A stretch of DNA of 8,629 nucleotides. Origin: CAZJCK01 sp964544635. Lineage in GTDB: Bacteria; Zixibacteria; MSB-5A5; GN15; FEB-12. The notes under the pieces were generated by a model. That model was not told where the DNA came from and searched no databases. It saw only the letters and a program-made list of their open reading frames with translations. The stretch lies in assembly GCA_964544635.1 (NCBI GenBank), contig CAZJCK010000110.1:1-8629 (forward strand). Direction: 5' to 3'. Positions 1 through 7,616 of this stretch are shown here, piece after piece; within the stretch, counting starts at the first letter, position 1; every line of letters begins with the position of its first letter. The position numbers were made by a program, and so were the translations under genes.

Positions 1-1
1 T

Positions 2-55
2 CGTGAGGGTGGCCGCACGGTCGGTGCCGGCGTCATCAGTGAGATCCTGGAATAA
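2..55 (+). CDS. tuf: Elongation factor Tu, C-terminal end (partial)
   Basis: This is the last 17 codons plus a TAA stop of EF-Tu, the GTPase that delivers aminoacyl-tRNA to the ribosomal A site; the rest lies left of the window. The visible peptide REGGRTVGAGVISEILE matches the conserved end of EF-Tu domain III, where E. coli has the same REGGRTVGAGV stretch. The short gap of 28 nt to rpmG and the absence of a terminator suggest read-through into rpmG, the tRNA and secE, an order common in many bacterial phyla. Only the C-terminus is seen, so nothing can be said about the G domain or promoter. Confidence 0.93.
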   Translation, partial: REGGRTVGAGVISEILE

Positions 56-56
56 C

Positions 57-75
57 CGCCTGTCGCTGAAAGGCG
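57..75 (+). promoter_or_regulatory. Small hairpin over the rpmG Shine-Dalgarno (candidate)
   Basis: CGCCT (57–61) can pair with AGGCG (71–75) around a 9-nt loop. The 3' arm contains the AGG of AAAGG (69–73), the best Shine-Dalgarno candidate for rpmG, 10 nt before its ATG. A 5-bp stem can arise by chance, so a regulatory role is only a possibility. Confidence 0.2.
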
Positions 76-83
76 CATGAGAA

Positions 84-236
84 ATGCCGAGAGATAGAAT
101 AATCCTGGCCTGTGGCGATTGCAGCAGACGCAATTACAATATGAAGAAGAATAAGCGTCTGCACCCGGAACGCGTCGAGTACCGCAAGTACTGCCCGTTC
201 TGCAACAAGCACACGCCGCACAAAGAAACCAGGTAA
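84..236 (+). CDS. rpmG: 50S ribosomal protein L33, zinc-binding (C+) form
   Basis: This 50-residue basic protein is ribosomal protein L33, a small 50S component near the E site. It starts at ATG 84 and ends at TAA 234–236. Two CxxC pairs, Cys10/Cys13 and Cys37/Cys40, form the zinc ribbon of the C+ type of L33; zinc-free paralogues lack these cysteines. The middle, NYNMKKNKRLHPERVEYRKY, is typical of the family, as is the length of about 50 aa. The ATG at 77 is out of frame and stops after six codons. The first codons (AGA, AGA, ATA) are rare-looking for such a GC-rich region. It lies between tuf and tRNA-Trp, a conserved arrangement in many bacteria. Confidence 0.95.
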   Translation: MPRDRIILACGDCSRRNYNMKKNKRLHPERVEYRKYCPFCNKHTPHKETR

Positions 237-245
237 CGAGTGTTT

Positions 246-319
246 AGGCCAGTAGCTCCAATTGGTAGAGCGTCGGTCTCCAAAACCGAATGTTGGGGGT
301 TCGAATCCCTCCTGGCCTG
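246..319 (+). tRNA. tRNA-Trp (anticodon CCA)
   Basis: A full cloverleaf can be folded. The acceptor stem is AGGCCAG (246–252) with CTGGCCT (312–318), 7 bp without mismatch, followed by discriminator G319. The D stem is GCTC/GAGC (255–258/268–271). The anticodon stem is TCGGT/ACCGA (273–277/285–289) with loop CTCCAAA, giving anticodon CCA (280–282), which reads UGG. The T stem is GGGGG/CCCTC (295–299/307–311) with one G·U pair and loop TTCGAAT. The CCA 3' end is not encoded, so it must be added by tRNA nucleotidyltransferase. It lies 9 nt after rpmG and 25 nt before secE, so it is probably cut out of a shared transcript. Confidence 0.97.
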
Positions 320-344
320 CTTTAACAGATAGCGAGCTGAACCG

Positions 345-542
345 GTGGAAAAAATCACCAAGTTTCTCAAAGAGGTCCAGGCTGAACTGAAGAAGGTCAC
401 CTGGCCGACCAAGGAAGAGCTGACCGGATCGACCATCGTCGTTATCGTCGTGTCGGTCATCGTCGCCATCTTCATTGGTATAGTTGATCGGATCCTGACG
501 TTTATCGTCTCGCAGATCTTTGGTACAGGAGTCGGCGGGTGA
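345..542 (+). CDS. secE: Preprotein translocase subunit SecE
   Basis: SecE is the small clamp subunit of the SecYEG channel that moves unfolded proteins through or into the inner membrane. The 65-residue product has an amphipathic N-terminal helix (about 1–18), the conserved VTWPTKEEL segment (18–26) and one transmembrane helix (about 29–47) continuing into a hydrophobic C-terminal stretch. This is the minimal single-TM form found in most bacteria; E. coli SecE has three TM segments. The start is GTG 345: a TAG at 330–332 blocks the frame upstream and no other start codon lies between. The Shine-Dalgarno is poor (AGCGAG, 331–336). The stop overlaps the nusG start by 4 nt. Confidence 0.95.
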   Translation: MEKITKFLKEVQAELKKVTWPTKEELTGSTIVVIVVSVIVAIFIGIVDRILTFIVSQIFGTGVGG

Positions 543-1093
543 CGGAGCAGACAGCACAACTGAACTGGTATGTCGTGCATACCTATTCGGGACATGAACA
601 GAAAGCCAAGCGCTACCTGGAATCGGCCGTGGAGAACCAGGGTATGCAGGAGCTGTTTGGCGATATTCTGGTGCCGACCGAAGAGGTGACCGAAATGAAG
701 CAGGGGAAACGGTCGACGTCGACCAAAAAGTTCCTGCCCAGTTACATCCTGGTTCAAATGGTGTTGAACAAACAAACGCAGGATCTGGTGGTTTCGACCC
801 CCGGTATCACCAGCTTTGTGGGCGGCGGCGGCAAGCCGAAACCGCTCAAGGATGACGAAGTCACTCGCATTGTCGGTCAGATCAACCGCAGTCGCACCGA
901 GGAAGTCACCGAGGTGCCGTTCCAGGCCGGCGAGTCGGTCAAAGTGATCGACGGTCCGTTTGCCGACTTCTCCGGCACCGTCAGTGAGGTCAACATGGAG
1001 CGCAGGAAGGTCAAGGTGATGGTATCCATTTTCGGTCGGCCCACGCCGGTCGAACTCGACTTCCTCCAGGTAGAAGCCTTGAAAGCAAAATAA
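539..1093 (+). CDS. nusG: Transcription termination/antitermination factor NusG
   Basis: NusG binds the clamp of RNA polymerase, suppresses pausing, and through its C-terminal domain contacts Rho or ribosomal protein S10. The 184-aa length is typical. The NGN domain (about 8–118) opens with WYVVHTYSGHEQKAKRYLE; the KOW domain (about 127–180) contains FQAGESVKVIDGPFADFSG and ends in the usual VELDFLQVE. The start is GTG 539, overlapping the secE stop (GTGA), with AGGAG (527–531) 7 nt upstream inside secE, so the two are probably translationally coupled. One oddity is Ser68 in LPSYILV, where most NusG proteins have glycine (PGY). The order secE–nusG–rplK is among the most conserved in bacteria. 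Confidence 0.96.
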   Translation: MTEQTAQLNWYVVHTYSGHEQKAKRYLESAVENQGMQELFGDILVPTEEVTEMKQGKRSTSTKKFLPSYILVQMVLNKQTQDLVVSTPGITSFVGGGGKPKPLKDDEVTRIVGQINRSRTEEVTEVPFQAGESVKVIDGPFADFSGTVSEVNMERRKVKVMVSIFGRPTPVELDFLQVEALKAK

Positions 1094-1111
1094 TTGTAGT
1101 GGAGATAGACT

Positions 1112-1540
1112 GTGGCCAAGAAAATTGCAGGACAGATCAAACTTCAGATTCCCGCCGGGCAGGCAAACCCGGCCCCGCCGGTCGGACCGGCGCTGGGTCA
1201 GCGCGGCGTGAATATTATGGAGTTCTGCAAGGCCTTTAATGCGCGGACGCAGGACGGCAAGGGTATTTTGACGCCGGTGGTTATCACCGTCTATACCGAC
1301 AAGTCGTTCTCGTTCATTACCAAGACCCCGCCCGCCTCGACTCTCCTGCGGATAGCGGCGAAGCTCAAAAAAGGCTCGTCGGTGCCCAACAAGGACAAGG
1401 TGGGAGTGGTCACCAAAGACCAGGTGCGGGAAATCGCCAAGACCAAGATGGCGGATCTGAATGCGGCTGATGAAGAGGCCGCCATGAAGATCATCGAAGG
1501 TACCGCCCGATCGATGGGTATTGAAGTCGCGCGCATCTAA
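1112..1540 (+). CDS. rplK: 50S ribosomal protein L11
   Basis: L11 binds helices 43/44 of 23S rRNA at the base of the L7/L12 stalk and takes part in factor-dependent GTP hydrolysis and the stringent response. The 142 residues match the usual length and align with E. coli L11 almost end to end: the N-terminal domain has the proline-rich NPAPPVGPALGQRGVNIMEF (19–38), where thiostrepton contacts the protein; the hinge is KTPPAS (71–76); the C-terminal RNA-binding domain has NKDKVG and ends IEGTARSMGIEV. The start is GTG 1112 with GGAG (1101–1104) 7 nt upstream. Only 18 nt separate it from nusG, so there is no room for the long L1-binding leader that precedes rplK in E. coli. Confidence 0.97.
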   Translation: MAKKIAGQIKLQIPAGQANPAPPVGPALGQRGVNIMEFCKAFNARTQDGKGILTPVVITVYTDKSFSFITKTPPASTLLRIAAKLKKGSSVPNKDKVGVVTKDQVREIAKTKMADLNAADEEAAMKIIEGTARSMGIEVARI

Positions 1541-1575
1541 GGCGTTTGCGTACGTACTATTTTAATTCGGTTGCA

Positions 1576-1605
1576 CCTGTCGGCTATAGCCGATTCGCCG
1601 ACGGG
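1576..1605 (+). promoter_or_regulatory. Hairpin sequestering the rplA Shine-Dalgarno (candidate L1 autoregulatory site)
   Basis: In the 79-nt gap between rplK and rplA, CCTGTCGGC (1576–1584) pairs with GCCGACGGG (1597–1605) over 9 bp with one G·U, closing a 12-nt loop. The 3' arm covers the first three G of GGGGAG (1603–1608), the rplA Shine-Dalgarno. A competing 4-bp hairpin can form from the perfect palindrome CGGCTATAGCCG (1581–1592), which would free the Shine-Dalgarno. L1 represses its own operon in E. coli by binding mRNA, so this is a reasonable place for such control. I cannot identify the L1-recognition internal loop by eye, so the ligand is inference. Confidence 0.4.
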
Positions 1606-1619
1606 GAGAAGTGGAGGCT

Positions 1620-2324
1620 ATGAAACGCTCAAACAACCAACGCGAGTACCGCACGAAGGTTGATCGCACCAAGCGCTATACCCTGTCGGAAGCGGTTGGG
1701 ATTCTCAAGGACAACCACTATGTCAAGTTTGACGAGTCCATCGAGGTGGCTATCCGCCTCGGCGTGAATCCCAAGCATGCCGACCAGATGGTGCGCGGCA
1801 CCGTCTCGCTGCCCAACGGCACCGGTAAGTCGATCCGGGTCGCCGTCTTCGCCCAGGGCGATAAGGTCCAGGAGGCGGAGGAGGCCGGCGCCGACGTGGT
1901 TGGTTCGGATGACCTGGCGGAAAAGATCAAGGGCGGCTGGATGGAATTCGATGTCGCAGTCGCCACGCCCGACATGATGCGCGTTGTCGGTCAACTGGGT
2001 AAGGTACTCGGCCCCCGCGGCCTGATGCCCAATCCCAAGACCGGCACCGTGACCATGAATATCGGGGACACGATTAAAGAACTGAAGGCCGGTCGTATCG
2101 AGTACCGTGTCGACAAACAGGCCAATATCGCGGCCGCCGTCGGCAAGCTCTCGTTCGAGGCTGACAAGATCGAAGAGAACGTGAAGGCCTTTGTCGATGC
2201 CATCGTCAAAGCCAAGCCGACGGCCTCCAAGGGAGCCTACTTCCTCGGTGCCTCGATCTGTTCGTCGATGAGCCCGGGCCTGAAACTGGATCACCAGCAA
2301 TTGCTGGCGGATCTGAAAAAGTAA
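1620..2324 (+). CDS. rplA: 50S ribosomal protein L1
   Basis: L1 forms the mobile L1 stalk that helps eject deacylated tRNA from the E site, and it is often an mRNA-binding autorepressor. The 234-aa product has the same length as E. coli L1. Recognisable parts are KVDRTKRYTLSEAVGILK (13–30), DQMVRGTVSLPNGTGKSIRV (55–74), the signature GPRGLMPNPKTGTVT (131–145), and the C-terminal GAYFLGASICSSMSPG (205–220). I chose ATG 1620 over the in-frame GTG 1611: the ATG product starts where E. coli L1 does, and GGGGAG (1603–1608) is only 2 nt from the GTG but 11 nt from the ATG. A start at 1611 (MEA- prefix) cannot be excluded. rplJ follows after 18 nt. Confidence 0.95.
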   Translation: MKRSNNQREYRTKVDRTKRYTLSEAVGILKDNHYVKFDESIEVAIRLGVNPKHADQMVRGTVSLPNGTGKSIRVAVFAQGDKVQEAEEAGADVVGSDDLAEKIKGGWMEFDVAVATPDMMRVVGQLGKVLGPRGLMPNPKTGTVTMNIGDTIKELKAGRIEYRVDKQANIAAAVGKLSFEADKIEENVKAFVDAIVKAKPTASKGAYFLGASICSSMSPGLKLDHQQLLADLKK

Positions 2325-2342
2325 ACGAAAAAGGAGACCCCC

Positions 2343-2987
2343 ATGCCCAAGCCGGAGAAAATTACCGCGGTTGCGGACATGAAGAAGCTCTTCGAAGAGT
2401 CGAGCGCCTTTTTCGTTACCGATTATCAAGGCCTCAACGTCGAAGACATGACCGCCCTGCGCAAGAACCTGCGGGATAAACAGGTTCGGTACCTGATTGG
2501 CAAGAACACCCTGTTCCGCATCGCCGCCAAAGATGCCGGGGTGCCCGATATTGAAGAGCACCTGATCGGCCCGACCGCTATTGCGTTCGCCGCCGATGAT
2601 GCTCCGGCAGCCGCCAAAGTCCTGAATGATTCGTACAAGGTTAAGGAGCTGCCCCGCACCAAGGTGTTCGTCGTCCGCGGCGATCGTTTCGAAGGCGCCG
2701 ATATCAAGCAGTTTGCCGACCTGCCGTCACGCGAAGAGCTGCTGGCTCAGGTGGCGATGGCGGTCGAGGCGCCGCTGGTCGAACTGGCCCGGACTATCGA
2801 CGGTTTCTTCCAGCAGTTGATCCTGTCGGTCGAAGCGCTGGTCGAAAAGCGCAAGAACGAACCTGCCCCGGAGTCGGCCGCACCGGCAGCCGAGAGCAGC
2901 CCGGCCGCTGAAACCAGCGGTGAGGATTCTGCCGAGGCCGCTGAAGGTGAGGATAAGGCCGCCGACGAGGGTGGTGAAAGCGAATAG
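2343..2987 (+). CDS. rplJ: 50S ribosomal protein L10 with acidic C-terminal tail
   Basis: L10 anchors the L7/L12 dimers to 23S rRNA next to L11, forming the stalk that recruits EF-Tu and EF-G. The N-terminal rRNA-binding domain (about 1–125) carries the family landmarks FFVTDYQGLNVEDMTALRKN and YLIGKNTLFRIAAKDAG. The following helix (about 130–170) is where L7/L12 N-termini bind. Length is 214 aa against about 165 in E. coli. The excess is a low-complexity tail from about residue 173, rich in Ala, Pro, Ser and Glu, with 14 acidic residues, one lysine and no aromatics. The start is ATG 2343 with AAGGAG (2331–2336) 6 nt upstream. Only 18 nt precede it, so the usual L10 leader RNA is not in front of this gene. 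Confidence 0.96.
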   Translation: MPKPEKITAVADMKKLFEESSAFFVTDYQGLNVEDMTALRKNLRDKQVRYLIGKNTLFRIAAKDAGVPDIEEHLIGPTAIAFAADDAPAAAKVLNDSYKVKELPRTKVFVVRGDRFEGADIKQFADLPSREELLAQVAMAVEAPLVELARTIDGFFQQLILSVEALVEKRKNEPAPESAAPAAESSPAAETSGEDSAEAAEGEDKAADEGGESE

Positions 2988-3035
2988 GGAACCTTTGGGT
3001 AAACGCCCACCCCGTGCTTTTAGGCGACAGGTTCC
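2988..3035 (+). promoter_or_regulatory. Structured RNA element in the rplJ–rplL gap (candidate)
   Basis: Directly after the rplJ stop, GGAACCT (2988–2994) pairs perfectly with AGGTTCC (3029–3035). Inside lies a smaller hairpin, TGGGT/GCCCA (2996–3000/3005–3009) with loop AAAC, and a 19-nt stretch ending in AGGCGAC that may form a second weak arm. The layout of one closing stem around inner hairpins is what a regulatory leader or processing site could look like. The L10 leader (an rRNA mimic bound by L10–L12) normally lies before rplJ; whether this is a moved equivalent cannot be decided by eye. Confidence 0.4.
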
Positions 3036-3055
3036 GGTCGTCTGGGGCAGGGCAG

Positions 3056-3067
3056 CTATCCGGATAG
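3056..3067. repeat. Perfect 12-nt palindrome CTATCCGGATAG before rplL
   Basis: CTATCCGGATAG equals its own reverse complement. It lies 43 nt before the rplL start, at the border between the structured part of the gap and an A/G-rich, apparently unstructured ribosome-loading stretch (3068–3102). As RNA it gives only a weak 4-bp stem, so a DNA site or chance is more likely than a hairpin function. Confidence 0.3.
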
Positions 3068-3110
3068 AGATAGAAAAAGAAGAATCGAATCAATAGAAGA
3101 GGTTGATGAC

Positions 3111-3491
3111 GTGGCGAACGTAGTAATTGACGAAATCGTTGACAAAATCGCAGAACTGAATGCGATGGACCTGGCCGATCTGTCCAAGGCCATCCAGGAC
3201 AAGTTTGGCGTCACCGCCGCCGCTCCGATGGCGATGGCCGGTGCCATGCCCGCCGCCGCTGCTGAAGCGGCCGAAGAACAAACCGAATTTGATGTCGTGC
3301 TCAACTCCGCCGGTGACAAGAAGATTCAGGTCATCAAGGCGGTCCGTGAGCTGACCTCGCTCGGTCTCAAAGAAGCGAAGGAACTGGTCGAAAGCGCTCC
3401 GGCGAAGGTCAAAGAAGGCCTCTCCAAGGACGAAGCTGAAAAGGCCAAGACCAAGCTTGAAGACGCCGGCGCTCAGGTTGAAGTCAAGTAA
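3111..3491 (+). CDS. rplL: 50S ribosomal protein L7/L12
   Basis: L7/L12 is the multicopy stalk protein that binds and stimulates the GTPases EF-Tu, EF-G, IF2 and RF3. The 126 residues show the usual three parts: N-terminal dimerisation helices (about 1–33), an Ala/Met/Pro-rich flexible hinge (about 35–56, including AAAPMAMAGAMPAAAAEAAE) and the C-terminal globular domain (57–126) with EFDVVLNSAGDKKIQVIKAV, LGLKEAKELVESAPAKVKEG and a VEVK end. The start is GTG 3111; AGAGG (3098–3102) lies 8 nt upstream in a purine-rich region, as expected for a protein needed in several copies per ribosome. The ATG at 3106 is out of frame and quickly stops. A strong terminator follows 18 nt after the stop. Confidence 0.97.
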   Translation: MANVVIDEIVDKIAELNAMDLADLSKAIQDKFGVTAAAPMAMAGAMPAAAAEAAEEQTEFDVVLNSAGDKKIQVIKAVRELTSLGLKEAKELVESAPAKVKEGLSKDEAEKAKTKLEDAGAQVEVK

Positions 3492-3509
3492 CGACTTGGT
3501 TTTTGACTG

Positions 3510-3548
3510 CCTGCCGGGAACAATACCGTTCCCGGCGGGTTTGTTTTT
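3510..3548 (+). terminator. Intrinsic terminator/attenuator between rplL and rpoB
   Basis: CCTGCCGGGAAC (3510–3521) pairs with GTTCCCGGCGGG (3528–3539) in a 12-bp stem with one G·U and a 6-nt loop (AATACC), followed by TTTGTTTTT (3540–3548). This is a textbook Rho-independent terminator, 18 nt after the rplL stop. In E. coli a partial attenuator at the same place lowers rpoBC transcription relative to the ribosomal proteins. By analogy this one probably lets only part of transcription through, or ends the ribosomal transcript while rpoBC uses its own promoter. Confidence 0.93.
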
Positions 3549-3661
3549 GCAAGCGGATGTGTTAGTGAGTATGTAAAATCTACTATATCCCTGAGTTTGC
3601 TGTACGCTGGTGATGTAGCTGCGATTTAAGCTCCCCAGACGTAGGTGGGAGAATACTATAG

Positions 3662-3689
3662 TTGTTAAGCAGAACCACCTGTGTAAGAT
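3662..3689 (+). promoter_or_regulatory. Weak sigma70-type promoter candidate for rpoBC
   Basis: TTGTTA (3662–3667) and TAAGAT (3684–3689) are separated by 16 nt and resemble -35 and -10 boxes (TTGACA, TATAAT), each with two mismatches. Transcription would begin near 3696, giving a leader of about 88 nt before rpoB. The -10 box lies inside the dyad at 3679–3696. The match is modest, and other AT-rich stretches such as the one around 3570–3590 could serve instead. Confidence 0.3.
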
Positions 3690-3696
3690 TACACAG
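3679..3696. repeat. 18-bp dyad CTGTGTAA-GA-TTACACAG, possible operator
   Basis: Two perfect 8-bp arms are separated by 2 bp. This spacing and symmetry fit a binding site for a dimeric helix-turn-helix regulator, and the site would cover the -10 box of the candidate promoter at 3662–3689. I do not recognise it as a CRP, LexA, Fur or NrdR consensus. As RNA the same bases could form a stem of at most 7 bp around a 4-nt loop. Confidence 0.4.
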
Positions 3697-3722
3697 TGAG
3701 GACAATAGCGCGTGTCGACGCC

Positions 3723-3769
3723 CGGCGTCTACCGAAAACGCCGACGGTGAACGCGGTTTTTTGCGTTTT
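3723..3769 (+). promoter_or_regulatory. Alternative hairpins just upstream of the rpoB Shine-Dalgarno
   Basis: CGGCGT (3723–3728) can pair with ACGCCG (3738–3743) around a 9-nt loop. AAAACGC (3735–3741), which overlaps that second arm, can instead pair with GCGTTTT (3763–3769). AACGC (3750–3754) can also take GCGTT (3763–3767). These pairings exclude one another, and the last two end immediately before AGGAGG (3770–3775). A T6 run (3757–3762) follows the first hairpin but 13 nt away, so it is not a normal terminator. Confidence 0.35.
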
Positions 3770-3775
3770 AGGAGG
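3770..3775 (+). promoter_or_regulatory. Strong rpoB ribosome-binding site (fixes a TTG start)
   Basis: AGGAGG is a full match to the anti-Shine-Dalgarno core and lies 8 nt before TTG 3784. It decides the unusual start codon of rpoB, because the next in-frame ATG (3844) would remove 20 residues that align with RpoB N-termini. Confidence 0.85.
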
Positions 3776-3783
3776 GTAATACC

Positions 3784-7554
<3,771 letters not shown>

Positions 7555-7572
7555 ACGCTACGAAATGTGATC

Positions 7573-7596
7573 GGTGCGTCGCATCGGCGACGCACC
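7573..7596 (+). promoter_or_regulatory. Perfect 10-bp hairpin between rpoB and rpoC
   Basis: GGTGCGTCGC (7573–7582) and GCGACGCACC (7587–7596) form a perfect stem with the tetraloop ATCG, 18 nt after the rpoB stop and 8 nt before the rpoC Shine-Dalgarno. It is followed only by TTGTTATAG, not a T-run, so it should not be an efficient terminator. Likely roles are pausing, transcript stability or an endonuclease processing site between the two cistrons. Confidence 0.6.
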
Positions 7597-7616
7597 TTGT
7601 TATAGAGGAGTGAGCT

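Larger units (their letters stand above)
3549..3783 (+). promoter_or_regulatory. Non-coding rpoB leader region
   Basis: These 235 nt between the rplL terminator and the rpoB start hold no supportable gene. They contain several small inverted repeats: CTCCC/GGGAG (3631–3635/3647–3651), AGGTGG/CCACCT (3643–3648/3675–3680) which shares bases with the former and so competes with it, the dyad at 3679–3696, and the hairpins at 3723–3769. TTAAGC occurs twice (3626–3631, 3665–3670). Since a strong terminator lies just upstream, an rpoBC promoter is expected here. The base composition is visibly more AT-rich than the genes around it, which fits a regulatory region. Confidence 0.6.

Noticed and set aside
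36..775. Two minus-strand frames (173 and 213 codons) over rpmG, tRNA-Trp, secE and nusG
   Set aside because: Both run antisense through a tRNA and three conserved genes. Low-complexity Asp/His/Thr tracts come from the secE codons read backwards.
1094..1111. Classical L1-binding leader before rplK
   Set aside because: The gap is only 18 nt and contains little beyond the Shine-Dalgarno.
1611..1619. GTG 1611 as the rplA start
   Set aside because: GGGGAG would be only 2 nt away, and the extra residues are not part of the L1 family; ATG 1620 gives the standard 234 aa.
1629..2561. 310-codon minus-strand frame across rplA and the start of rplJ
   Set aside because: Antisense shadow of two clear ribosomal protein genes; no recognisable domain.
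3757..3762. T6 run before rpoB as a second terminator
   Set aside because: The nearest GC-rich hairpin (3723–3743) ends 13 nt earlier, too far for an intrinsic terminator.
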